A DNA stretch of 64,000 nucleotides, from the NCBI GenBank assembly GCA_965215545.1, contig OZ244066.1, positions 2,294,001-2,358,000 of the forward strand, written 5' to 3'. Under the pieces are notes generated by a model. That model worked only from the letters and a program-made list of their open reading frames with translations, had not been told where the DNA came from and did not search any database. This stretch comes from MPNP01 sp965215545. Its GTDB lineage: Bacteria; Pseudomonadota; Alphaproteobacteria; Rhodobacterales; Rhodobacteraceae. Positions 52,013 to 61,612 of this stretch are shown one piece after another; positions within the stretch are counted from its first letter, which is position 1; every line of letters begins with the position of its first letter. The translations under genes and the position numbers were made by a program.

Positions 52013-52885
52013 TCAGGCGTCCAGATTCCTGCCGATCATGCGCATCAGGAAAATGGCGACGATATTGGCCAGGATGATGGCAATGACGCCTCCGGCACTG
52101 CCCATGCCGACATCGAACTGCAGGAGCGACGAGACATAGACAAGGTAGGTCAGGTTGGTCGTGGCCACACCGGGCCCCCCGTTCGTGGTTACCAGAATTT
52201 CGGCAAAGATCGACAGGAGGAAGATCGTCTGGATGAGGATCACGACCGTTATGGCCCGGGCCAGATGGGGCAGCATGATGTAGACAAAGCGGGCGAACGA
52301 TCCCGCTCCGTCCATTTCGGCGGCCTCGAGCTGTTCCTGATCAAGGGACTGCAGTGAGGTCAGCAGGATCAGCGTGGCAAACGGCAGCCACTGCCAACCG
52401 ACGATCAGGATGATCGAGAGCAGGGGAATATCGCTGAAGAACTCGATGGGTGGCACATCCAGCCATTGGGCAAGATGGCCGAAGATGCCATTGACGGGGT
52501 TCATGAACATGTTTTTCCAGATCAGGCCGGAAACAGTTGGCATGACGAAGAACGGTGCAATGGCCATGAGCCGGATGATGCCCTGGCCCCACATGGGCTG
52601 GTCGAGCAACAGGGCAAGCAGGACCCCACCCGTGACCGTAATCAGCAGGACCCCACCCACCAGCACGAGGGTATTGAACATGGCGGCCGAGAAACTCGGG
52701 TCCGTGATGAACCAGTAGTAGTTTTCCCAGCCCACAAACGGATTGGTCCCCGGGACAATCAGATTGTAGCGGAGAAATGAGAAATAGAGGGTCAGGCCCA
52801 GCGGGATCAACATCCAGCCGAGCAGCAGGAGAACCGAAGGAGCAATCATCAATCGGGCCGCCGCCCGGGAAGCCTTCGTTGCCAT
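52013..52885 (-). CDS. Polyol ABC transporter permease (MalF type, SmoF-like)
   Basis: 290 aa, six hydrophobic segments (LMIAPSVLLLLGWMLIPLGL first). EAA motif QEQLEAAEMDGAGSFARFVY; FVMPTVSGLIWKNMFMNPVN and GGPGVATTNLTYLVYVSSLL are characteristic of the sorbitol/mannitol subfamily. Confidence 0.92.
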   Translation of the reverse strand: MATKASRAAARLMIAPSVLLLLGWMLIPLGLTLYFSFLRYNLIVPGTNPFVGWENYYWFITDPSFSAAMFNTLVLVGGVLLITVTGGVLLALLLDQPMWGQGIIRLMAIAPFFVMPTVSGLIWKNMFMNPVNGIFGHLAQWLDVPPIEFFSDIPLLSIILIVGWQWLPFATLILLTSLQSLDQEQLEAAEMDGAGSFARFVYIMLPHLARAITVVILIQTIFLLSIFAEILVTTNGGPGVATTNLTYLVYVSSLLQFDVGMGSAGGVIAIILANIVAIFLMRMIGRNLDA

Positions 52886-52965
52886 TCCACCCTACTGCCT
52901 GTTCCTTCTGCCGGGTGCCAGCCTCGCCACCGTCCCACGCGGGTCTGGCGCAGTCTGCAGGCAGA

Positions 52966-52991
52966 ACGGGCCGGCCCGGAGGTCGGCCCGT
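52966..52991 (-). terminator. Intercistronic hairpin between binding-protein and permease genes
   Basis: Perfect 8-bp stem acgggccg/cggcccgt with a 10-base loop, 13 bp after the binding-protein stop on the minus strand. Same position relative to its operon as the hairpin at 18141-18171, so probably a transcript-stability or attenuation element. Confidence 0.55.
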
Positions 52992-53003
52992 GCCGTGCGG
53001 CGG

Positions 53004-54335
53004 TCAGTTGATGTAACCTGCCTTGGTCATTTCGCGGACGGCGAACTGCTGGCTGTTTGCCAGGGCCTGGTCAACGCTCTGTTGACCTGCGAGGGCTGCG
53101 GCGATCTGCTGTCCGACATAGTTGCCAATTCCCTGGAACTCGGGGATGGCGACAAACTGGACACCGGTATAGGGAACCGGATCCCGTGTGGCATCGGCCG
53201 GATTGGCAGCCAGAATCGAGTTCAGCACGGTCGCGGCAAATGGCGCGGCTTGCGAGTAGGCCGGATTGTCATATGTTGACTTGCGAGTGCCTGGCGGCGC
53301 GGCAACCCAGCCCTTGGTCTCGCCAACCAGTTCGACGTACTCCTTGGAGGTCGACCAGGCAAGGAATTCCTTGGCGGTATCCACCTTCTGGGAGCTCTTC
53401 GGGATGGCCAGTGCCCAGGCCCAGAACCAGCCTGTACCCTTGTCGGTGACCTGCCTGGGCGCCTGGAAGAAGCCTGTCCGGTCGTGAACGGAACTCTCGT
53501 CAGGGTTGAAAATGTAACCGGCGGCAGAGGTGGCATCGACCCAGGTCGCACACTTGCCATCAGCAAAGAGGGCCCGGTTTTCATTGTGGCCATTCGACGA
53601 GGCACCCGGTGGACCATAGCTGTTCACCAGGTCGACATAATAGTTGACGGCGGCTTTCCACTCGGGGCTCTCCAGCTGCGGATTCCAGCCCATGTCGAAC
53701 CAGCGCCCGCCAAAGGCATTGACCAGCGGCCCCACAAATGCCATGTTCTCACCCCAGCCGGCCTTGCCACGCTGGCATGTGCCATAGACGCCATTGTCGG
53801 GATCATGCACCTTGGCCACGATCTCGGCAAATTCATCGTAGGTGATTTGCGTCGCGGGGACCGTGATGCCGGCCTGCCGGAACAGATCGGTGCGATAGAA
53901 TGTAAACGAGCTTTCCGCATAGAATGGAACGGCATAGAGGGTTCCATTCGCCGAGAGGCCGTTGCGGACCGGGGCAAAGATATCCTCGTAGTCGTAGGCA
54001 TTCCCGAGATCATCAAGGCCGACCAGCCAGTCCTGAGCCCCCCAGATGGGTGCTTCGTAGGCCCCGATGGTGATGATGTCGAAGGATCCACCGTCGGTGG
54101 CGATGTCCGTCGTCACGCGCTGACGCAGGACGTTTTCCTCAAGGACAACCCAGTCGATCGAATGGCCGGTCCTCTCCTCCCATTGCGAGGACAGTTCCTG
54201 CATGATGATCATGTCGGAATTGTTGACTGTCGCAATGGTGATGTCTTCCGCAAGTGCGGCACCTGCCGCCATTGAGGCCAGGGCCGACGTACACAGGAGC
54301 CGTTTCCCCAGTCCCAGAATCGTTATTCTCTTCAT
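53004..54335 (-). CDS. Polyol ABC transporter substrate-binding protein (SmoE-like)
   Basis: 443 aa; GGAGGAAGAG directly precedes ATG 54335. Signal peptide MKRITILGLGKRLLCTSALA with cleavage near ALAE. Mature part: TIATVNNSDMIIMQELSSQW, VLEENVLRQRVTTDIATDGG, FDIITIGAYEAPIWG, GTLYAVPFYAESSFTFYRTD and TGWFWAWALAIPKSS, typical of sorbitol/mannitol binding proteins. First gene of the minus-strand hexitol operon. Confidence 0.92.
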   Translation of the reverse strand: MKRITILGLGKRLLCTSALASMAAGAALAEDITIATVNNSDMIIMQELSSQWEERTGHSIDWVVLEENVLRQRVTTDIATDGGSFDIITIGAYEAPIWGAQDWLVGLDDLGNAYDYEDIFAPVRNGLSANGTLYAVPFYAESSFTFYRTDLFRQAGITVPATQITYDEFAEIVAKVHDPDNGVYGTCQRGKAGWGENMAFVGPLVNAFGGRWFDMGWNPQLESPEWKAAVNYYVDLVNSYGPPGASSNGHNENRALFADGKCATWVDATSAAGYIFNPDESSVHDRTGFFQAPRQVTDKGTGWFWAWALAIPKSSQKVDTAKEFLAWSTSKEYVELVGETKGWVAAPPGTRKSTYDNPAYSQAAPFAATVLNSILAANPADATRDPVPYTGVQFVAIPEFQGIGNYVGQQIAAALAGQQSVDQALANSQQFAVREMTKAGYIN

Positions 54336-54635
54336 CTCTTCCTCCGTGGATGCAAATCGAACTGCCAGAGAGTGGTAACCCGTACCCCCCGATCGGTTCA
54401 CCCACGATCCCCTGCAGGATCGCTCCTCCCGGAGCACCTCCGGGCCCCGGCAACGATGCCGCGGTGAATGAAGCGAGCAGACAGTCCGGGTTCAGCCATG
54501 CAGCCGGGGCACAGTCCCGGCACCATCCCTCACCCCTGACCATTCATGGAGGCCCGCTTCTAGAGTCACCGGATGGTGAATACAAGGACCGCCCAATAAA
54601 ATTCGCTTGAAGAGATAGGGTCGCACTGGTAGTCT
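54336..54635. other. Divergent intergenic region with promoters of the hexitol operon and rnpB
   Basis: 300 bp without coding sequence. No regulator gene is adjacent; no strong operator palindrome seen. Confidence 0.4.
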
Positions 54636-55030
54636 GATCGCTGCGGGTGACTGGATGGCTGCACTGTCTCTGACAGTGAGGAAAGTCCGGACTCCACAAG
54701 GCAACGGTGCCGGGTAACACCCGGCCGGGGGAACCCGAGGGAAAGCGCCACAGAAAAGAGACCGCCACCGGTCGACTCCGGTCGGTCCGGGGGCAAGGGT
54801 GAAATGGCGGTGTAAGAGACCACCGCATTGGCGGTAACGTCAATGGCAGGGCAAGCCCCACCGGGAGCAATGCCAAATAGGGACGGGTCTGGCCTTGGCC
54901 AGTGAGATGTCTTGCTCACCACCGTCCGGGTCGGCAGCACGAGCATCATGGCAACATGATGCCCAGATGAATGGCCATCGCGGGCCCGAGATGGGCCCAG
55001 ACAGAATCCGGCTTACAGGTCATCCGCACG
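54636..55030 (+). ncRNA. rnpB: RNase P RNA (class A)
   Basis: The universal cores are present: gaggaaagtccggactccac near the 5' end and agaatccggcttacaggtca near the 3' end. P1 forms from tgcgggtgac with gtcatccgca. The gtgaaatggcggtgtaagag block lies between. Catalytic RNA that matures tRNA 5' ends. Ends are approximate. Confidence 0.95.
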
Positions 55031-55167
55031 CACCCCGCACGCGGGGATCTGCACGGGGGACCTGGTGATGCCTCACCGCCTGCCCGGAACCCTCGCACCA
55101 GGGTTGACTTCCACTGCCCGGTTCCCTAGTTGCGCAGCCTTGATGTCAGGCACGGACTGGACAGACC

Positions 55168-55335
55168 ATGGCAAAACCTGCAACGATCAAGATTCGGCTG
55201 AACTCGACAGCCGGCACGGGCCATTTCTATGTCACCAAGAAGAACACCCGGAACATGACGGACAAGATGACCGTCCGCAAATACGATCCGGTGGCCCGCA
55301 AGCACGTCGAGTACAAGGAAGGCAAGATCAAGTAA
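55168..55335 (+). CDS. rpmG: 50S ribosomal protein L33
   Basis: 55 aa from ATG 55168: MAKPATIKIRLNSTAGTGHF, then YVTKKNTRNMTDKMTVRKYD and a short basic end HVEYKEGKIK. The typical cysteine-free form of L33. Located between rnpB and the secreted-protein gene. Confidence 0.97.
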   Translation: MAKPATIKIRLNSTAGTGHFYVTKKNTRNMTDKMTVRKYDPVARKHVEYKEGKIK

Positions 55336-55425
55336 CCGCGCGGTAGTGTCTTACTTTGAAATTTTCTCTTGCTATACCGATGGTAAGTGTGATAAAATGA
55401 AAATGACAACAGAATTGGAGTATTT

Positions 55426-55957
55426 ATGATGAGACAAAGTTCACCCCCCCCCCCGACAATTGACAGCACTGATCGCCATTGCGCTGGTGGTGCTGACCCT
55501 GGCCGCCGGAACGGCAGAGGCCCGATGCACGCTCAGCGATGTCAAGATGATCAAGACCTTTCCCCTTGGCGAACTCGGCAGACTCATCCCCAATGACCAG
55601 GCCATCATCCGGTTCACACTGCCCACCGACTGCCCGATCGCCAATCCACCTCTGAATCTTTGCGTCGTTGTCTGGGACAACAGTCCATGTGATCAGAGTA
55701 CTAACGTTGATAATCGCTGCGATGGGGATTATGTGGGTAGTGCCGGAGTAAACACGCAGACAGGTTGGACAGAGACCGGTCGTGCAAGGTTCTGCAGAGC
55801 AGACCTGCTTGCTGAACACCAGGCCTTACCTGGAATCGCGAACGTCTTTACCACTATGCTGATCAGTACTTCTCGCGGTCAAAATCAGCAAAGCCATCTC
55901 TCTCTCATCATGTACAACCCGACCCGATTCCTGGTCATCCCGATCAGTAAGTTCTGA
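55426..55957 (+). CDS. Secreted protein, family B (paralogue 2), out of frame at an 11-C tract
   Basis: TTGGAG is 5 bp before ATG 55426. MMRQSS leads into eleven C; as written the frame goes to a stop within ~65 codons. With ten C it would read MMRQSSPPPRQLTALIAIAL and VVLTLAAGTAEA, a normal signal peptide, followed by a 150-residue body (CTLSDVKMIKTFPLGELGRL, LCVVVWDNSPCDQSTN, SLIMYNPTRFLVIPISKF) without any other break. The WDxxPC block and end match the gene at 8913-9461. The state shown is OFF. Upstream, TTGCTA and ATAAAA 17 bp apart may form the promoter. Confidence 0.72.
55444..55454 (+). repeat. 11-C homopolymer in the leader codons
   Basis: Eleven C after TTCA. As at 7928-7938, ten C would be in frame and eleven is not; the two loci are 47 kb apart and otherwise diverged, so the same tract at the same codon position is unlikely to be chance. 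Confidence 0.85.
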
Positions 55958-56088
55958 CCCTGAACGCATGACAGGACGGCGAGAACGGGACCCATTCGCT
56001 GACCGCGGCCCGACCGACACATTCGCGGGATGGTCGTCGGGCTGCTTTTCCAGGTGGCATTGGATTGTTTGCAAACTGACCCACTACC

Positions 56089-56683
56089 AACCGCGCACCC
56101 CATCACCGCAACGCCATCTCCCCACCAGTCAGTTCTCAGCCGGAGCATCCCACCACGCATTGCCAGCACCCGCCATCGGCAATGCCCCGTGACCCGTGCC
56201 GAATCGCTCGCTGACAACCTTCGAAAGCCACAGAGCGGCCATGGCCAGCCAACGCAATCGCATGACAGGGACTCCTGCCCCGGCCCGAACCGCCGTCAGG
56301 CCTTCGTCGCCAGGCAGCGGACCCGGTTGCGTACGACGACCTCGTGGAGAATCGAGTGTGCTTGCTCTTGCATGGAGCGACAGACTCCGCAGTGCGCACA
56401 TGACGAGGTGTCATCCTGTCACCCCGCGCCCACTCTCGCATGGCGACCGAACCAGTCATGACCCAAGCGACCTCTTTACGGATCCCGGGCCTTGCTTTGC
56501 ATGAAAATTCGTATCCCACCCCATGCGACCCTATCGTCTCCATCGCTTTCACGGCGTGATGTTTCTGCTTTTGACCCGCAGTCCGGGATCCTCCACATGC
56601 GCCAGCATCAGTCCATGGCGTTCGTTGTTGACATGATCGAGGATGTGCAGACAGTGCCCAGGGTTCCGGAGGCGTGGTGGACT
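56089..56683. other. No gene supported
   Basis: About 600 bp. Open frames on both strands show no family pattern. Confidence 0.4.
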
Positions 56684-58582
56684 TCAGGGATCCGTTGAGG
56701 ATCTGGATTCCTCGGGGACATCCGGACCTGGTGACGTTATGCCGGTGAGATACTCGATCGCCCAGTCGAGCTGCTGTGTGGGGGTGGCTGCCACCGCCCG
56801 TTCGGGCAGGGCCGCAACATTGCCGAGCGTGTCGGTATGCCAGGGATCGTCGATGCCCTCGAGGACGGCCCGGGCGGCGGTGCGGACTTCGGTCACCATC
56901 TCTTCCAGAGCCTCGACGGCCCGTTGCGCATGCGGCAGCGAGCGGGGCAGGGGAGGGGCGGCCTCACCAGGTGGCGAAGTCTCCCCTGCTCCTTCCAGGG
57001 CCGCGATGATGGCGGCGGCGTGGGCGTCGGCAACGTCTGAGGTGATGGGATCGGGAGTGGCCAGGGCCGCTGCATCCTCCCGGATGGTCGCAAGGGCGGT
57101 GCAGTGGCGCTGCCATGCGGCATCCAGGGTCTTCCAGTGGTCCGTCTCGCCCACCGTGCCCGGGTCCGTGGCGGCGAGGATTCGCGCGACCGTCGCCCGG
57201 TCCGCCAGCCCTGCATCCTGACCGCCCGCAAGGAGCGCCCCGACCTCCAGTCGAGCCCCCTCACGCACAAGATAGGTCCGGAACGACGGAATGGGAACGA
57301 TGAGGACCTCCTTCGACAGCCTCTCCTCCAGACCGTTTGAGCTTGGGACCTCCTCGACCAGCTGCAGGGCACCGCGGTGGAAGAGATGGTCGACCAACGT
57401 GTCAGCATCCATGCCCTTGGGGATCTGCCACGCGCTGGCGTCGGGGTGCGCACGGGCATGACGATGGATGCTGTCAATGACGTGGGATCGACTCTGGAAG
57501 GATTGCAGGGGCGATGACCTGAGATCGTCCAGTACGGCCCCGACGAGGGCAGCACACTCCTTCAGCGCGCCGCGCTGCTGGCCCTGATAGTAGCGGAGAC
57601 GGCTCATGGCCGCGGTGGCGGCCACACGCTCCCAGTCCACCGCCTCGACCGATACAGGGCTCGCACAGCTCGCGTGATGAGTCCTCAGGATGTCCCGTCC
57701 CAGTGCCTGGAGCGCAAAATGGAGATGGCGTGGCCAGCCTTCACAGGGTGTGACCAGGGCTTCGAGAGATCCCTCATGACCGGCTGGATCCAGCCCGAAG
57801 TGCGCACACCATCCCTTCGTGAGATCGGCGACTTCCGCAGCGGTCAGCGCGGCAATATGGTGGAGCGCCTTGCCCCGGGTCAGGCCCATGTCCGTCGCCC
57901 GGACCTCGGTGTCGCCGAGTCCGGCAAGCACGAGGGTCAGAGGCAGGCTGGTCGTGTTGTCATGAATGCCCTGCAGCACCTTGGCCACCGGTGTGGCACC
58001 GGACCCCTTGAGGCGCTGGGCCTCATCGATGGCAATGATGATGGCCCCCCGCAAACCCCTTTGGGCAAACAGGCCCGACTTCAGATCCCGGACCCAATCG
58101 CGGAAGGCCATCAGGGTTGGGGCGGGTGCGTGAGGGATGGTGGTTCTGGCGTGGTCGCCGCCGACCGACGATCCATACACGCCCAGTTGACTGCTCCCGC
58201 TGCGGGTTGTGTGGAAATGAGCCAGGAAATCCTTGGCCTTGGCGGGATCGACCATCGCTGCCAGCGGCTGGAGAATGTCTTCGGGCCGGTTGATGTCGGC
58301 GGAATTGAGGATGAGCACCTGCACCTTGACATCGGTCCTCGTCCGGGCCGCCGCCCGGCGGGCCAACTCGCCCAGAATCGTGCTCTTGCCAGCCCCGGGT
58401 GCGCCCTGGATGATCTGGGTGGCGCCGGCCTGACCGTGCTTCCCGGCTCCCGATCCATCCCAGCTCCGGTCAGCCGCCGCCAGGATGTTCGCAAAGACGT
58501 CGGCGCGGCCCACAAAGACCGGCGGTTCAACCTTGTCAGTCTGGCCGATGAACTCTGCAAGCGCCGCCCTGTCAAATGCCAT
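56684..58582 (-). CDS. AAA/STAND-like ATPase of unknown role (632 aa)
   Basis: ATG 58582 is used (a TTG at 58615 adds 11 residues). MAFDRAALAEFIGQTDKVEP, VFVGRADVFANILAA, Walker A QGAPGAGKSTILGELARRAA, Walker B RGAIIIAIDEAQRL, and sensor region LVLAGLGDTEVRATDMGLTR. Middle helical part EGWPRHLHFALQALGRDIL resembles AAA lid and winged-helix domains. The C-terminal ~150 residues are helical without a known effector. Similar free-standing ATPases occur in defence or signalling contexts, but no partner gene is adjacent. Confidence 0.7.
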   Translation of the reverse strand: MAFDRAALAEFIGQTDKVEPPVFVGRADVFANILAAADRSWDGSGAGKHGQAGATQIIQGAPGAGKSTILGELARRAAARTRTDVKVQVLILNSADINRPEDILQPLAAMVDPAKAKDFLAHFHTTRSGSSQLGVYGSSVGGDHARTTIPHAPAPTLMAFRDWVRDLKSGLFAQRGLRGAIIIAIDEAQRLKGSGATPVAKVLQGIHDNTTSLPLTLVLAGLGDTEVRATDMGLTRGKALHHIAALTAAEVADLTKGWCAHFGLDPAGHEGSLEALVTPCEGWPRHLHFALQALGRDILRTHHASCASPVSVEAVDWERVAATAAMSRLRYYQGQQRGALKECAALVGAVLDDLRSSPLQSFQSRSHVIDSIHRHARAHPDASAWQIPKGMDADTLVDHLFHRGALQLVEEVPSSNGLEERLSKEVLIVPIPSFRTYLVREGARLEVGALLAGGQDAGLADRATVARILAATDPGTVGETDHWKTLDAAWQRHCTALATIREDAAALATPDPITSDVADAHAAAIIAALEGAGETSPPGEAAPPLPRSLPHAQRAVEALEEMVTEVRTAARAVLEGIDDPWHTDTLGNVAALPERAVAATPTQQLDWAIEYLTGITSPGPDVPEESRSSTDP

Positions 58583-58619
58583 CACTGTCGTTCCCTCTTC
58601 GTCAGACTCTGCCAATATA

Positions 58620-59076
58620 GGGATCCAGTGATCTCATTGCCACTGAGGCTCGGTCAGGTTCCGGGGAGCTCAAGCGGCAGAGGAAGCCGTTACCGATGGC
58701 GACCGATTGCCTCCGTGATGCTATAGGCGGATCCCCTTCAACTCCGGCTGCAGTCCCGGTCCCGGCGCTCCAGGGTTCAGCGGCTGTTTCGCCTTTGGCG
58801 GCACGCGGCGGCAGGTGAGGACGTACCTGTGCGGAGTACGGAATTCCTCCGGCCAGTCGGCGCGGACGGACAGTGGGGATGGCTACACCGATATCATGGA
58901 TGCCTCGTGGAGAATCAACCTGGGCTGCACGAGCAGCTGACCGGCGGTCGGGCCGCCCTTTTCTTCCATGATGACACACAGGAGTTTCAATCTGGGACAC
59001 GACCCCTCTCCAGAGACGCTTGCACGCGCCGCGACGGTGGGCTATCAATATGCCAGCATATCCAAGAGACAGGCCG
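58620..59076. other. No gene supported
   Basis: About 450 bp upstream of the antitoxin gene. No recognisable protein in any frame. Confidence 0.4.
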
Positions 59077-59337
59077 ATGGCAGCAATCCATGTGCGCCAA
59101 CTCGACGAGGTGGTGGTGGACCAGCTCAAGCAACGCGCCTCGTCGAACAACCACTCCCTGGAGGGCGAGGTGCGCCACATCCTCGAATGCGCCGCCGACG
59201 ACGGCATGGCGGCAAAGCGGGCGAGGTTCCCGGTGGCTTCGCGCCGGTTGCGGAAGAAGACCGGTGGCCGCAAGCACACGCCGGCAGAAGTGCTGATCCG
59301 CAAGGACCGTGACCGAGGCCATCGCAACGACTTCTGA
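59077..59337 (+). CDS. FitA-like (ribbon-helix-helix) antitoxin
   Basis: 86 aa from ATG 59077. AIHVRQLDEVVVDQLKQRAS and NNHSLEGEVRHILECAADDG are the FitA/VapB ribbon-helix-helix pattern (beta strand followed by two helices), with a basic C-terminal tail. It should repress its own operon and neutralise a PIN toxin. The toxin gene that overlaps it (TGATG) is broken. Confidence 0.75.
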   Translation: MAAIHVRQLDEVVVDQLKQRASSNNHSLEGEVRHILECAADDGMAAKRARFPVASRRLRKKTGGRKHTPAEVLIRKDRDRGHRNDF

Positions 59338-59562
59338 TGCGCTTCGTCGGCGATGCGAGCGTGGCGGTCAAGTGGCTGGTTGCCGAAGAAGACACGGGCT
59401 TACCGACATGCCGGTGCGCTGGCCCTCGGGCACCCGGTTTATGACTGCGTGTATCTTGCACTCGCGCATTATATCGGTGCGATGGCGGCGGCGGCGGACC
59501 GTCGATTCGTAACAGCGATTGCACTGTCGGAGCATGGTGAATCGGTTGTGACATTGGTCGAT
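59337..59562 (+). pseudogene. VapC-type PIN toxin with internal deletion
   Basis: ATG 59337 opens MRFVGDASVAVKWLVAEEDT, the N-terminal PIN motif with the first catalytic Asp. The sequence then jumps, in another frame, to the C-terminal part ALGHPVYDCVYLALAHYIGA and AAADRRFVTAIALSEHGE (Asp residues of the second half). About 70 central residues are missing, so no active RNase can be made. Confidence 0.7.
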
Positions 59563-59777
59563 TGTACGAAGACGCGAGGATCGCGAAATTTTGCATCCCC
59601 GAGGGAGCCATGCTTGATGCTTTCGCTGAGATTGCTGCACCCCTTCGAGAAAAAGTCGAGTACGCCAAGTCAGAAAGCCGCTCCCTCGCCCGGACCTGCG
59701 ACCCGCTTCTGTCAAAACTCATGTCCGGCGAAATCCGTCTCCGTGATGTCGAGAAGGCAGCGGAGGGTGTGGCATGA
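59562..59777 (+). pseudogene. HsdS (type I restriction specificity subunit) C-terminal fragment, copy 1
   Basis: MLDAFAEIAAPLREKVEYAK, then DPLLSKLMSGEIRLRDVEKA. The conserved LLPKLxSGEIRxxDxE tail identifies HsdS. It begins right where the VapC relic ends. A similar but not identical tail is at about 61800-61992. The stop overlaps the next small gene (ATGA). Confidence 0.7.
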
Positions 59778-59977
59778 CGGCGGCCTTGGGAAAAATGGCG
59801 TATGACGAGGACAAGTCGTCGTATTCCGGATTCGACCTCATATGGTCCGGCAAGAAGCCGGATGCGGTGCTGAGTGGTCCCACAGCCGATATCGTGTTTG
59901 AGGGTTCACCCAAGGCTGGTACCGATTTCACCGGCCTTGCAGGAACGGATGGGACGATGGAGGCAGCAGCGTCATGA
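59774..59977 (+). CDS. Small hypothetical protein (67 aa) in the degraded island
   Basis: ATGA overlaps on both sides, with the HsdS tail before and the AlbA-type gene after, implying that it was part of the operon. MTAALGKMAYDEDKSSYSGF, then DLIWSGKKPDAVLSGPTADI. Acidic, no family recognised; it may be a remnant. Confidence 0.4.
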   Translation: MTAALGKMAYDEDKSSYSGFDLIWSGKKPDAVLSGPTADIVFEGSPKAGTDFTGLAGTDGTMEAAAS

Positions 59978-61612
59978 TCCAGGACGAAGACATCCGCCGC
60001 CAACTTCGCCTTGGTGAGGACAGCCAATGGGAATTCAAGCAGATCGAATTCAGGGGCAATAGGCCGACGGGCCCGCGCAGGCATGATCTGGCAGACGAGA
60101 TGGGCGCATTCGCCAACGCGGATGGTGGCACTATTCTATGTGGGGTGGCCGACGACGGAACAATCCGGGGCATGTCCCGGGAACAGATGGTGGCTCTGGA
60201 CCACCTGCTGGTGGAGGTCAGCACCGACGCTCTTGAACCGCCACTGCGCATCGGCGTCCATCACAGGGAACTGGATGGTATGGCATTCGTGCTGGTGGCA
60301 GTGCCGCGCGGCAAAAATCTGCATGAAAGGGACGGGCAGGCATTCATCCGGGTTGGTGCAACCAAGCGGCACCTCCTGAAGGATGAGAGCGTGAGGTTGG
60401 CACAGAGTCATGCCCGGACTCGCTATCTTTGGTTTGACGAGCAGATCGTACCCGGGACCGGCTTCGAGACTCTCGACGAGCGCCTGTGGGAGCCCTTGCT
60501 CAGTGTGGCCGGCGCGGCAGACCCTCGGCGCGGCTTGTTGAACCTCCGCCTGCTGGCACGTGACGAGGCCGGCGTGGATCGGGCCACCGTGGCAGGCATC
60601 TTGCTTTGCGCCGCTTCACGCTTTCCGCACAGATCGCAGATGCGGTCCAGTTCGTCGTTCGTAATATGCGCGTTTCCGCACGCAAGACCCCGGAACGGGA
60701 GGACGTTTCCCAGTACAGCAAAGCCGCCGTATTCGAAGCGATGGTCAATGCAGTTGCACACCGCGACTACTCCATGTCTTCGCGGAGGATCCGGCTATCC
60801 ATGTTCAAGGACCGCCTGGAGATCGATTCGCCTGGCCAGCTGCCCAATGGCATGACGATCGAGGGTATGGAGGCCAGCCAGGCCACCCGCAACGAGGTGA
60901 TTGCATCCGTGTTCGGTCGCATCCCTGTCGTCAGGGTTGCGGGGTCTGGTGATCGCAAATACCTGATGGAACGGCGGGGGACGGCGTGTCGATCATCCGC
61001 AAGGAAACCGAAGACGCCACCGGAATGCCACCGGAGTACGAAGTTGTCGACGAATCGAACCTGGTGCTCCGCATTCCCGCCGCGAAGCTCGAGATCGTTC
61101 CCGCCGACGTGACAGTCACAGTGCATTCCGGAGGCGACCCCCTCGCCGGCATTGAGGTCCTCGCGCTCTTTCCCAACAAGACCTGGGTGAGGGCAACCAC
61201 TGATGAATCCGGGAATGCAGTTCTGGACCTTTATACAACCAATCTGCCGATGACGATCTACGCTGCCGGATCCGGTTATGCAGCTGGTCTGAAACCGACG
61301 TGGACGCCAAGTCGGGGTGGCCTGCTGCTTGAACTCGAACCGCTTGAATCCGGCGGTGCTGCGATTTTCGCCCAGAGCACGGGGCACCTTCCCGGTCTGC
61401 ATGGGCGGTTGAATCCCATACGCGATACCTCCGACCGGACCTATCTCTACGCCGACAATATCGCCATTGAGGAGGGACGACACCAACCAGTGCCGTTTCG
61501 GCCCGGCAAACCGATTCGACTGACCGACGCGCATGGTGTCGAGTTGGCGGTCACCATCGTGGACATCCTCGGTCGGTCCAGCTTGATCGAATATCGACCG
61601 TTCAGACAGTGA
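59974..61612 (+). pseudogene. AlbA/Schlafen-type ATP-binding protein, broken by two lesions
   Basis: First segment: EDSQWEFKQIEFRGNRP, RRHDLADEMGAFANADGGTI, LCGVADDGTIRGM and GQAFIRVGATKRHL, the AlbA_2 pattern. After AGILLC a stretch is missing and another frame continues SAQIADAVQFVVRNMRVSAR, EAMVNAVAHRDYSMSSRRIR and SMFKDRLEIDSPGQLPNGM (the HATPase-like C-terminal region). A second shift in GGGGG near 60975 leads to SIIRKETEDATGMPPEYEVV and a ~180-residue C-terminal domain. Formerly ~570 residues. These proteins often accompany type I restriction genes. Confidence 0.7.

Larger units (their letters stand above)
55342..56088. mobile_element. Possible cassette bounded by IS-like inverted ends
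   Basis: The left edge ggtagtgtcttactttgaaa (55342) and the right edge caaactgacccactacc (56072-56088) are inverted relatives of each other (ggtagtg-N-ttTGaa). The right edge equals the right end region of the IS1-like element at 37140-38068. A similar ggtagtgtatcggtttgaaa occurs at 8773 beside the IS66 relic. Between the edges lies only the phase-tract secreted-protein gene. Tentative. Confidence 0.35.
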
